This document shows positions 16,272 through 24,919 of a stretch of DNA of 64,000 nt, in pieces. The stretch spans positions 1-64,000 of the forward strand of contig NZ_JAIUGV010000007.1 of assembly GCF_020164745.1 (NCBI RefSeq), given 5' to 3'. How positions within the stretch are numbered: position 1 is the first letter of the stretch; every line of letters starts with the position of its first letter. Source of the stretch: Mesorhizobium sp. ES1-4 (lineage in GTDB: Bacteria; Pseudomonadota; Alphaproteobacteria; Rhizobiales; Rhizobiaceae). The notes below the pieces were generated by a model. The model was not told the origin of the DNA and did no database searches. It worked only from the letters and a program-made list of their open reading frames with translations. The translations under genes and the position numbers were made by a program.

Positions 16272-17243
16272 ATGAACAGCCGCGGCAAATATGGACCATG
16301 GCTCGACCCGGCGCTATGGGCCTATATCGACAGCGTCAACGCCTGGTACCCGCCCGAGATCGCCGGCCTGCCGGTCGACAAGCAGCGCGCGGTTTACAAC
16401 CGCATGTGCCGGGCCTTCCGCCAGGACCGTCCGCCCGGGGTCAAGGCCGTCGACGCCCTGGTCACCGCTTCCAGAGCCCTGGTCGCCGCTTCCAGACATG
16501 ACATACCCATCCGCCGCTACCGGCTCGCCGGCGCGACGCCGCGTGCAAGGGTGCTCTACTTCCACGGCGGCGGATTCATCCTCGGCGGGCTCGAAAGCCA
16601 TGACGACATCTGCGCCGAAATCTGCGCCGGCACCGGCTACGACGTGCTGTCGGTGGACTACCGGCTGGCGCCGGAGCACCTTCACCCCGCCGCCTTCGAC
16701 GATGCGCTGGCGGCTTTCGAATGGGCCGCGGCAGGCAGCGACCTGCCGCTCGTGCTGTGCGGCGAAAGTGCCGGCGGCAATCTGGCGGCGGCGGTGGCGC
16801 AAGCCGCGCGTCACCATCCGCGCGCCGCGATCGGCCAGGTGCTGATCTATCCCGGTCTCGGCGGCAACGAGGCCCTGGGCTCCTATGTCGAGCACGCCGA
16901 TGCGCCGCTGCTGTCGACAGGCGATGTCGCCTTCTACCGCGACGTCAGGTCGGCCAGGAAGCAATCGCCAGACGATCCGACCTTCTCGCCGTTGCGCGAC
17001 ACCGACTTCTCCGGCCTGCCGCCCACGGTGATCGTCACCGCCGAGTGCGATCCGCTGTCGTCGGACGGCGAGGCCTATCGCGACCGCATCCTGCAAGCCG
17101 GCGGCAAGGCCTGGTGGCATGAGGAGCCCCGGCTCGTGCACAGTTTCCTGCGCGCCCGCACGACGGTGCCGGCCGCGGCGGACGCCTTCGCGCGCATCAT
17201 CGCGGCGGTCGCCGCGCTGGGCAGGGGCGAGTGGCCCTACTGA
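16272..17243 (+). CDS. Alpha/beta hydrolase of the hormone-sensitive lipase family
   Basis: A 323-residue esterase/lipase-like enzyme. The oxyanion motif HGGGFILGG (residues 98-106), the nucleophile elbow GESAGGN with Ser167, an Asp in TAECDPLSSDGEAY and a His in RLVHSFLR give the full triad of the HSL family. The substrate is unknown; it probably acts with the preceding hydrolase. An in-frame 21-bp tandem duplication (16455-16475 and 16476-16496, 20 of 21 identical) gives ALVTASR-ALVAASR in the N-terminal cap. It converges with dnaQ 22 bp away. Confidence 0.88.
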   Translation: MNSRGKYGPWLDPALWAYIDSVNAWYPPEIAGLPVDKQRAVYNRMCRAFRQDRPPGVKAVDALVTASRALVAASRHDIPIRRYRLAGATPRARVLYFHGGGFILGGLESHDDICAEICAGTGYDVLSVDYRLAPEHLHPAAFDDALAAFEWAAAGSDLPLVLCGESAGGNLAAAVAQAARHHPRAAIGQVLIYPGLGGNEALGSYVEHADAPLLSTGDVAFYRDVRSARKQSPDDPTFSPLRDTDFSGLPPTVIVTAECDPLSSDGEAYRDRILQAGGKAWWHEEPRLVHSFLRARTTVPAAADAFARIIAAVAALGRGEWPY

Positions 17244-17265
17244 GGGCGCTTTTCTCCGGACGGGC

Positions 17266-17994
17266 CTATGAGGACAGCGCCCGGTCGACTTCCTGGGGGA
17301 AGGCTTTCAGCCACAGCGCCTTTTCGCCGAGCGTGGCGACCATGGCGGCGTGTGCCGCGCGCTCTGCTTCTGTCAGGCGCGGCAGCAGCGGCGCAGGGCG
17401 CTCGGCGACGATGATTTCGATCTGGCGGACATTCTCGCCGCCCCTGGCGGCCCCGGCAGTGCTGTCGAGAACGAGAGCGGCCTGCTTGCCGCCGATCAGC
17501 TCGATATAGACCTCGGCCAGCAATTCGGAATCGAGCAGGGCGCCGTGCTTGGTGCGCTTCGTATTGTCGATGCCGTAGCGCCGGCACAGCGCGTCGAGCG
17601 AATTGGGGCCCATCGGGTGTTTGCGGCGCGCCAGGGCCAGCGTGTCGACGACAAGCCCGTTATCGACGGGTGGGTGGCCGAGCCGGCCGAATTCGACATT
17701 GAGGAAACCGATGTCGAACGTGGCATTGTGGGCGACCAGCTTGGCGCCTTCCGTGAACTTCAGCCATTCCTCTGCGATTTCGGCGAAGCTCGGCTTGCCC
17801 GCGAGATCGGCGGCGCTGATGCCGTGCACGGCCTGCGCCTCGGCATGGATCGCGCGCCCCTGAGGGTTGATATAGTAATGGAAGGTCCTGCCGGTCGGGA
17901 AACGATTGACCAGCTCGACGCCGCCAAGCTCGATCACGCGGTCATCGCGCGAATCGAGGCCGGTGGTTTCCGTATCGAAAATGATCTCACGCAT
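17266..17994 (-). CDS. dnaQ: DNA polymerase III epsilon subunit (3'-5' proofreading exonuclease)
   Basis: The proofreading subunit of the replicative polymerase core. The 242-residue protein has the DEDDh motifs: Exo I FDTETTGLD at the N terminus, Exo II VAHNATFDIGFL, and Exo III with the His in HGALLDSELLAEVY. The C terminus (about 60 residues after GAARGGENVRQIEI) would bind the alpha subunit. The ATG at 17994 (MREIIFD) is the normal family start; upstream in-frame codons run through a palindromic repeat. It belongs to the origin-proximal set dnaQ-coaE-aroE-maf, but a repeat separates it from coaE. Confidence 0.95.
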   Translation of the reverse strand: MREIIFDTETTGLDSRDDRVIELGGVELVNRFPTGRTFHYYINPQGRAIHAEAQAVHGISAADLAGKPSFAEIAEEWLKFTEGAKLVAHNATFDIGFLNVEFGRLGHPPVDNGLVVDTLALARRKHPMGPNSLDALCRRYGIDNTKRTKHGALLDSELLAEVYIELIGGKQAALVLDSTAGAARGGENVRQIEIIVAERPAPLLPRLTEAERAAHAAMVATLGEKALWLKAFPQEVDRALSS

Positions 17995-18057
17995 CGAATC
18001 AGGCCGCTCCTTGGGAGCAGAATCGACAGACCGGAACAAAATGGCAATGGGCAATGC

Positions 18058-18216
18058 CTCTTTTCCTTCTCCCTTGTGGAGAAGGTGGATCGGCGCGTAG
18101 CGCCCGCCGAGACGGTTGAGGGGTGAGCTACGGAGCACCGGATTCGCCAAGCTGGAGCACCCCTCTCCGACCTCGCTTCGCGAGGCCACCTTCTCCACAA
18201 GGGAGAAGGGAAGGGG
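18058..18216. repeat. Family E palindromic repeat
   Basis: CTTTTCCTTCTCCCTTGTGGAG and its mirror CTTCTCCACAAGGGAGAAGG bound a 150-bp element with inner arms GAGGGGTGAGC and GCACCCCTCTCC. A second copy lies at 49383-49535. It is placed between dnaQ and coaE and may act as a shared transcript end. Confidence 0.8.
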
Positions 18217-18810
18217 TTAGCGGCCAGAACCTCCCTTGAGTTCGGCAATGATCGCCGCTACCTGCGCCCGCGCGGCGTCCAGCCCCTGGCCGGTGTCGAC
18301 GACGAAATCGGCAAGCCTGCGCTTTTCCGCATCCGGCACCTGCCTGGCCAGGATCGACGCCAGTTTTTCTTCCGTCATGCCGGGCCGTGCCAGTACGCGT
18401 TCGCGCTGGACTTCGGCTGGCGCGGTGACGACGACGACCTTGTCGACGCGGCCACGGCCGCCGGTTTCGAACAGCAGCGGGATGTCGAGGACGACGATCG
18501 ATTCGCCAGCGTTACGATGCCTGGCCAGGAAGGCGTCGGCGTCGGCGCGGACCAGCGGGTGGACGATCGCCTCGAGCTTTTTCAAGGCCGCGGCATCGCC
18601 GAGCACACGGGGGCCGAGTTTTGCGCGGTCGACGCTTCCGCCAGTGGTGGTGCCGGGAAAGGCGGCTTCGACCAGGGGGGTCGCCTTGCCGGCATAGAGG
18701 CGGTGCACCGTCTCGTCGGAATCGTGCACCGGCACGCCGGCCTCGGCGAACATCCTGGCCGTCGTCGACTTGCCCATGCCGATCGAGCCGGTAAGGCCGA
18801 GCACGATCAT
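18217..18810 (-). CDS. coaE: Dephospho-CoA kinase
   Basis: Catalyses the last step of coenzyme A synthesis, the 3'-phosphorylation of dephospho-CoA by ATP. The 197-residue protein opens with the P-loop [13 protein letters not shown] and has [26 protein letters not shown], and the lid region [20 protein letters not shown]. It overlaps aroE by four bases, so aroE-coaE are coupled. Confidence 0.95.
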   Translation of the reverse strand: MIVLGLTGSIGMGKSTTARMFAEAGVPVHDSDETVHRLYAGKATPLVEAAFPGTTTGGSVDRAKLGPRVLGDAAALKKLEAIVHPLVRADADAFLARHRNAGESIVVLDIPLLFETGGRGRVDKVVVVTAPAEVQRERVLARPGMTEEKLASILARQVPDAEKRRLADFVVDTGQGLDAARAQVAAIIAELKGGSGR

Positions 18811-19664
18811 TGTTGCGGCGCCAGGGATTTGGGCACGAGGTCGGCAACGACGAGCGCGCGAAGTTCCGGTGTAACCTTCGGCCTGACGCCGAACCAGCGC
18901 TCGAAGCCGGGCACCGCCTGGTTGAGCAGCATGCCGAGCCCGTCGACCGTCTTCAGCCCCCGTGCCCGCGCGGCGGCGAGCAGCGGGGTTTCGAGCGGCA
19001 CATAAACAATGTCGTTGACCACGGCGTGGTCGGGCAGGAGCGCCGGGTCGGCGGGCAGGCCCTCATTGCCCAGCATGCCCAGCGCGGTGGTGTTGACCAG
19101 CAGCCCGGCGTCGCGCAGCAGTTCGGCGGTGGCGGCCACTTCGTGCGCCGAGACGCCGGCGCCGAAGCGGTCGCGCAACTCGATCGCCCGGGCGAGCGTA
19201 CGGTTGACGACGCGGATGTCCTTGAGGCCGCGCTGTTTCAGCGCGTGGATGACGGCGCGGGAGGCGCCGCCGGCACCCAGCACCACGGCCGGGCCGTTGG
19301 ACGCCCAGCCCGCGGCATGGTCGTCGAGATTGGCGGCAAAGCCATGGCCGTCGGTGTTGCCGCCCCACAAGGTGCCGTCCTCGAGCCACAGCGTGTTGAC
19401 GGCGCCGATCTCGTCCGCCGCATGGTCGCGGCGCGCGACCCGGGCAAAGGCCGCCTCCTTGTGCGGGATGGTGACGTTGCCGCCGCGATAGCCATTGGCC
19501 TGCAGATTTGCCAGGAAATCGGCGAAGTCCCGTGGCGGCACGTCGATCGCCCGGTAGCTGCCGTCAATGCCATGCTCGGCCAGCCAGTGGCCGTGGATCA
19601 TCGGCGAGCGCGAATGTTTTATCGGGTGGCCGGTGACAAAGGCCTTCCTGGCGGTTTCAGCCAT
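18807..19664 (-). CDS. aroE: Shikimate dehydrogenase
   Basis: NADPH-dependent reduction of 3-dehydroshikimate to shikimate in aromatic amino acid synthesis. The 285-residue protein has the shikimate-binding [12 protein letters not shown], the catalytic Lys/Asp pair in [12 protein letters not shown] and GAVNTLW, and the nucleotide loop [15 protein letters not shown] with NRTLARA. The ATG at 19664 (MAETARK) overlaps the end of maf by eight bases. Part of the maf-aroE-coaE run, transcribed away from the putative origin. Confidence 0.95.
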   Translation of the reverse strand: MAETARKAFVTGHPIKHSRSPMIHGHWLAEHGIDGSYRAIDVPPRDFADFLANLQANGYRGGNVTIPHKEAAFARVARRDHAADEIGAVNTLWLEDGTLWGGNTDGHGFAANLDDHAAGWASNGPAVVLGAGGASRAVIHALKQRGLKDIRVVNRTLARAIELRDRFGAGVSAHEVAATAELLRDAGLLVNTTALGMLGNEGLPADPALLPDHAVVNDIVYVPLETPLLAAARARGLKTVDGLGMLLNQAVPGFERWFGVRPKVTPELRALVVADLVPKSLAPQQ

Positions 19665-20256
19665 CGATGGCACCCAGTGCGCGGAGCTCCGCCAGCAGCG
19701 GCAGCAGCGGCAGGCCGACAATGGTGAAATGGTCGCCTTCGATCTTTTCGAACAGCTGGATGCCTTCGCCTTCGACCTGATAGGCGCCGACGCTGGCCAG
19801 CGCCTTGGCGCCGACCCGGGCGAGGTGACGGCCGATGAAGGCGGGGTCGAGCTTGCGCATGGTCATCGAGGCGATGCCGACATGGCGCCACAGCACCTGG
19901 CCGTCACGCGCCAGCACGGCGGCGCTGTTAAGCTGATGGGTCTTGCCCGACAGCGCCAGGAGATGGCGGCGCGCGCCTTCCATGTCGGCCGGCTTGTGGA
20001 ACAGTTCGTCACCGAGCGACAGCGTCTGGTCGCAACCAAGCACCAGCGCGCCGGGCCTGCGCTCGCTGACTTCGGTGGCCTTGGCTTCGGCGAGGATGAG
20101 GGCGACATCCTCCGGCGAAACGCCACTGCCCTGCAAAGGCGCCTCGATCGTCCGCTCGTCGACATCGGCGGGAACCGCCTCGACGTCGACGCCGGCATTG
20201 AGAAGCATCGCCTTGCGGAAGGGACTGCTGGAAGCGAGGATGATTTTTTCGGTCAT
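19657..20256 (-). CDS. maf: Maf-like nucleoside triphosphate pyrophosphatase
   Basis: A 199-residue Maf/Ham1-superfamily enzyme that hydrolyses nucleotides (often 7-methyl-GTP or dTTP/UTP) to monophosphates. The motifs are [17 protein letters not shown] at the N terminus, the catalytic-Asp region [13 protein letters not shown], and the C-terminal [20 protein letters not shown]. Start at the ATG 20256 (MTEKIIL). First gene of the maf-aroE-coaE operon. Confidence 0.92.
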   Translation of the reverse strand: MTEKIILASSSPFRKAMLLNAGVDVEAVPADVDERTIEAPLQGSGVSPEDVALILAEAKATEVSERRPGALVLGCDQTLSLGDELFHKPADMEGARRHLLALSGKTHQLNSAAVLARDGQVLWRHVGIASMTMRKLDPAFIGRHLARVGAKALASVGAYQVEGEGIQLFEKIEGDHFTIVGLPLLPLLAELRALGAIDG

Positions 20257-20330
20257 TTTTGCACCCGAGATTACCCGTCGTTGAGATTGTGGCCCGAGCA
20301 GAGAACCGTTGCACTCCACGGCAACTGAAA

Positions 20331-20580
20331 CGGCATGGATCCTAGGGTCTCCGCAACGTCGCTTCGCTCCTTGCTCCGCCCTAGGATGACGAGGGCGGAG
20401 GATTCGCGGCCAATCACCATGTTGTTGGACTGGCAGTTATGTCGTTGCTCACAGAATGCCAATAACGGCAAATTGCAAACCTTCTAGATTGGCCGAGACA
20501 ATCGTCCCTTCGTCATCCTAGGGCGGAGCAAGGAGCGAAGCGACGCAGCGCAGATCCTAGGATCCATGCCGTGACCTTCG
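20331..20580. repeat. Family C inverted repeat pair
   Basis: GGCATGGATCCTAGGGTCTC to GCCCTAGGATGACGAGGG (20331-20393) and CGTCATCCTAGGGCGGAGCA to CTAGGATCCATGCCGTGACC (20511-20576) are inverted copies about 115 bp apart. The first copy gives the uninterrupted form of the sequence into which the element at 5503-5602 has inserted. Confidence 0.85.
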
Positions 20581-20633
20581 ATCTTCGCGGCGTTGAACGG
20601 CGGAGCGAAGCTCACCCGCTCCTTGGCTTTCAT

Positions 20634-21455
20634 CTATCTGTTCTTCCCCCGCAGGGCAACGATGGCCGCCGCCGTCTCCTCGATCGAGCGGCGGCTGACG
20701 TCGATCATCGGCCAGCCATGGCGCGTACAGATCTGGCGGGCATAGGCGAGCTCTTCGTTGATGGCGGCGCGGTCGACGTAGTCGGTCGCGACATAGGTGC
20801 TCGAATTGCCGAGGATGCGGTTCTGGCGCACATGGGAGATGCGCTCGGCGGTGGCGATCAGCCCGACGACCAGCGGCGTCCTCGCGTTGACCAGGCTCTC
20901 GGGCACCGGCACGCCGAGCACGATCGGGATGTTGGCGGTCTTGATGCCGCGGTTGGCCAGATAGATGCTGGTCGGCGTCTTCGAGGTCCGCGATATGCCG
21001 ATCAGCACGATGTCGGCATCGTCCATATTGGCCGGCAGCTGGCCGTCATCATGTTCCATGGTGAAGTTGAGCGCATCGATGCGCCGGAAATATTCGGCGT
21101 CGAGAACATGCTGGGCGCCGACGCGGCGGCCGGCTGGCGTCCCCAGATAGGACTGGAAGACGGTCAGCACCGGTTCCAGCACCGACACGCAGGGAAGGCC
21201 CATGGCCGCGCAGCGTTCGTCGATGCCGCGCGCCAGCTTCTGGTCGACCACCGTGTAGAGGATGATGCCCGGCTCCTCCTCGATATCCTCGAACACTTTG
21301 GCGATCTGCTTTTCGGTGCGGATGAGCGGATAGATGTGTTCGATGGCGCGCGCATCCTTGTACTGGGCCGAAGCGGCGCGGCCGGCGGCGAGCAGCGTTT
21401 CGCCCGTGGCGTCGGAAATCAGATGCAGATGAAAGAAGCTCTGGGGTTTGTTCAC
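20634..21455 (-). CDS. Pyruvate/phosphate-water dikinase regulatory protein (DUF299 family)
   Basis: Bifunctional Ser/Thr kinase-pyrophosphorylase that switches a PEP synthase or pyruvate phosphate dikinase on and off. The 273-residue protein has [12 protein letters not shown] near the N terminus and the P-loop-like nucleotide motif [18 protein letters not shown]. The GTG at 21455 ([14 protein letters not shown]) is chosen because homologues start there; longer in-frame versions run into the DnaA-box region. In Rickettsia, Caulobacter and others the gene of this family is the left neighbour of the replication origin, with hemE on the other side. Confidence 0.92.
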   Translation of the reverse strand: MNKPQSFFHLHLISDATGETLLAAGRAASAQYKDARAIEHIYPLIRTEKQIAKVFEDIEEEPGIILYTVVDQKLARGIDERCAAMGLPCVSVLEPVLTVFQSYLGTPAGRRVGAQHVLDAEYFRRIDALNFTMEHDDGQLPANMDDADIVLIGISRTSKTPTSIYLANRGIKTANIPIVLGVPVPESLVNARTPLVVGLIATAERISHVRQNRILGNSSTYVATDYVDRAAINEELAYARQICTRHGWPMIDVSRRSIEETAAAIVALRGKNR

Positions 21456-21481
21456 AGGGGTCACCTGGGGCTGTGGGCGGA

Positions 21482-21490
21482 TGTGGATAA
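21482..21490 (-). promoter_or_regulatory. DnaA box (perfect)
   Basis: TGTGGATAA, the exact reverse complement of TTATCCACA. It is the strongest DnaA site in the putative origin. Confidence 0.8.
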
Positions 21491-21804
21491 GGCCTGACAG
21501 GCGGGCCTGCCGGTCAGGCGCGACTGTATCAGATGCCGGTTTGTCCACAATTCGATGTGCTGTCAGCTTCGCCGGACGGCTGGGGACAAGTCCGTGGACG
21601 GAGAATTTTACCTTTTGTCCATCCACAGGCAGGTCTCGAGGGCTGTCGATCTAGCGCATTGACTCCCCTGCGGGATTCCGGATTGTCCCCAGAACCCCGC
21701 AAGCCGCGATGATGAATGCGCGACAATATGCTTGCTGGCGTTTTGACGGACAAAGCGGGACAGGTGACAACCACCACAACCAACAGACTCTTAGAATCAG
21801 AAGA

Positions 21805-21835
21805 CTCTTTTAAAATAAGATATTTGATTAAAGGG
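21805..21835. other. AT-rich candidate DNA unwinding element
   Basis: About 80% A+T over 30 bp (ACTCTTTTAAAATAAGATAT then TTGATTAAAG) in an otherwise GC-rich region. It is flanked by three GANTC sites within 22 bp and sits 25 bp before the hemE start. It could also contain the hemE promoter. Confidence 0.45.
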
Positions 21836-21858
21836 AAGCCGGGAGAGGCGAGCGCTCG

Positions 21859-22890
21859 ATGCCTGCAAGACGGATCATGCTGGATGTGCTGAAGGGCAAG
21901 ACGGTGTTTCCTCCTCCGCTCTGGATGATGCGCCAGGCCGGGCGCTATCTGCCGGAATACCGTGAAACGCGGAGGCGTGCCGGCTCGTTCCTGGACCTGT
22001 GCTATGACCCCGACCTTGCCGTCGAAGTGACCCTGCAGCCGATCGAGCGCTTCGGCTTCGATGCTTCGATCGTGTTCTCGGACATCCTTGTCGTTCCCCA
22101 TGCGCTTGGCCGCGATGTGCGCTTCGAGGAAGGGCGCGGACCGCTGCTGACACCGATTTCGGCGGCTGAGATCGCGGACTTGGGAAGCGAGATGTTTCAC
22201 GTGAATCTCGAACCGGTCTATGAGACGCTTCGCCGGCTGCGGGCGAAATTGCCCGACGAGACGACGCTGATCGGCTTCTGCGGTGCGCCCTGGACGGTGG
22301 CGACCTATATGATCGCCGGCCACGGCACCCCGGACCAGGCGCCGGCGCGGCTGTTCGGCTACCGCGAACCGGAAGCGCTTCGACGGTTGCTCAAAGTGCT
22401 CGCCGACCATTCGGCTTCCTATCTGATCCGACAGATCGAGGCTGGCGCGGATGTCGTGCAGATATTCGATTCCTGGTCGGGCGTGCTTGACGACGCCTCG
22501 TTCGAGCAGTTCTGCATCGAGCCGGTGGCCGAGATCGTCAGCCAGGTTCGGGCCGTCCATCCCGGCGTGCCTGTCATCGGCTTTCCAAAGGGTGCCGGAG
22601 CGCGATACCAGGGCTATCGCGACAAGACCGGCGTGACGGGACTGGGCATCGACTGGACGGTGCCGCTCGAGGCCGCGAAGGCGTTGCAGCGGCAAGGCGC
22701 CGTCCAGGGCAATCTCGATCCGTTGCGGCTCGTGGCTGGTGGCCAGGCGCTGGCCGACGGTGTCGGCGCGATCCTTCAGGCGCTGGGGGACGGGCCGCTG
22801 ATCTTCAACCTCGGCCACGGTATTACGCCGGAGACGCCGGTGGCGCATGTCGAGGCAATGGTGAAACAGGTTCGGAGCGCTGCACGCTGA
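21859..22890 (+). CDS. hemE: Uroporphyrinogen III decarboxylase
   Basis: Removes four carboxyl groups from uroporphyrinogen III to give coproporphyrinogen III in haem synthesis. The 343-residue protein shows the N-terminal signature [20 protein letters not shown] (substrate-binding Arg), the Asp of [16 protein letters not shown], and [22 protein letters not shown] at 21841-21848 supports the ATG at 21859. The 22193-22208 segment of the coding sequence resembles a parS site. HemJ follows with a one-base overlap (TGATG). It is the first gene to the right of the putative origin. Confidence 0.96.
   Translation: MPARRIMLDVLKGKTVFPPPLWMMRQAGRYLPEYRETRRRAGSFLDLCYDPDLAVEVTLQPIERFGFDASIVFSDILVVPHALGRDVRFEEGRGPLLTPISAAEIADLGSEMFHVNLEPVYETLRRLRAKLPDETTLIGFCGAPWTVATYMIAGHGTPDQAPARLFGYREPEALRRLLKVLADHSASYLIRQIEAGADVVQIFDSWSGVLDDASFEQFCIEPVAEIVSQVRAVHPGVPVIGFPKGAGARYQGYRDKTGVTGLGIDWTVPLEAAKALQRQGAVQGNLDPLRLVAGGQALADGVGAILQALGDGPLIFNLGHGITPETPVAHVEAMVKQVRSAAR
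22193..22208. promoter_or_regulatory. Weak parS-like site inside hemE
   Basis: TGTTTCACGTGAATCT matches 14 of 16 bases of the parS consensus, with the central CACGTG and the complete left half. It reads M-F-H-V-N in hemE. ParB binding is uncertain. Confidence 0.4.
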
Positions 22891-23426
22891 TGACTGACAC
22901 AGGCAACACCAACAGCACCAGCCAGGCGATGATGCGCATGGTCGCTGGCATCGCTGTCTTGGTCGTTCTCACCGCGCTTTTGTTTTTTCTCGCGCCGGTG
23001 AGCTTCTATCCCTGGGCAAAGGCGATCCATATCCTCGCCGTCATCTCCTGGATGGCCGGCATGCTTTATCTGCCGAGGCTGTTCGTCTATCACGCCGAGG
23101 CCGAGAAGGGCTCGGTTCAATCCGAGACATTCAAGGTGATGGAGCGGCGTCTGCTGCGCGGCATCATCAATCCGGCGATGATCCTCACCTGGGTGTTCGG
23201 GCTGTGGCTGGCCTGGAAGATCTTTGCGTTCCAGGGCGGCTGGCTTCATGCCAAGATCGGCCTGGTGGTGATCTTGTCGGGCGTTCACGGCTATCTGGCC
23301 GCCGCGGTGCGCAAATTCGCCGAGGACCGCAACGAAAGATCGGCAAGGCACTGGCGGATCGTCAACGAGATCCCCACATTGCTGATGATCGCAATCGTGA
23401 TCCTTGTCGTGGTGAAGCCTTTCTGA
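22890..23426 (+). CDS. hemJ: Protoporphyrinogen oxidase HemJ
   Basis: A membrane enzyme that oxidises protoporphyrinogen IX to protoporphyrin IX in bacteria lacking HemG and HemY. The 178-residue protein has four or more hydrophobic segments ([75 protein letters not shown]). His in AIHI and Lys in HAKIG are the conserved family positions. It is coupled to hemE, so the two haem steps are co-transcribed. Confidence 0.92.
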   Translation: MTDTGNTNSTSQAMMRMVAGIAVLVVLTALLFFLAPVSFYPWAKAIHILAVISWMAGMLYLPRLFVYHAEAEKGSVQSETFKVMERRLLRGIINPAMILTWVFGLWLAWKIFAFQGGWLHAKIGLVVILSGVHGYLAAAVRKFAEDRNERSARHWRIVNEIPTLLMIAIVILVVVKPF

Positions 23427-23590
23427 GGGTTTGCCAGGCCAGCTCAAAAGGCGGCTTGCTCTTTCAGCCGACCGACGATACAAGACGGGTCTTCCTTCCC
23501 GTCATGCGCCGCCCATCATTGCTTTCGGCCGCGCCCGGCATTTGTCGCATCCCGCCGATTTTTCCCCAAAGCCTACCCAGAGTCCGTCTA

Positions 23591-24856
<1,266 letters not shown>

Positions 24857-24858
24857 TC

Positions 24859-24879
24859 GGAGGGGCCTCTGGCCCCTCC
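24859..24879 (+). terminator. Hairpin after rho
   Basis: A perfect 9-bp stem GGAGGGGCC-TCT-GGCCCCTCC, starting three bases past the rho stop. There is no clear T tract, so termination strength is uncertain. Confidence 0.55.
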
Positions 24880-24919
24880 TCGTCCTGGATTTGCGCCGCG
24901 TCGCCGCGCCTTCGGGCGA

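Larger units (their letters stand above)
21448..21858. other. oriC: Putative chromosomal replication origin (oriC)
   Basis: The intergenic region lies between the divergent DUF299 gene and hemE. Seen: a perfect DnaA box TGTGGATAA (21482-21490, reverse of TTATCCACA); variants TTGTCCACA (21541-21549) and TTGTTCACA (21448-21456); TCCCCA motifs at 21686-21691 and, reversed, 21581-21586, like the weak boxes of Caulobacter; GANTC sites at 21661, 21674, 21786, 21794 and 21803; and an AT-rich stretch 21805-21835. Genes on both sides run away from it, and parAB with parS lie 7-10 kb to the right. The synteny is known from other alphaproteobacteria; origin function here is inferred. Confidence 0.8.

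Noticed and set aside
21455..21626. Longer N terminus for the DUF299 protein
   Set aside because: The 57 extra residues cover the DnaA-box region and are unlike homologues, which start at [14 protein letters not shown].
21804..21835. CtrA box in the putative origin
   Set aside because: Two TTAA half-sites occur, but 14 bases apart instead of 7, so they do not meet the full consensus.
23427..23590. Riboswitch or RNA thermometer ahead of rho
   Set aside because: No known riboswitch core is visible. The leader is only noted as gene-free.
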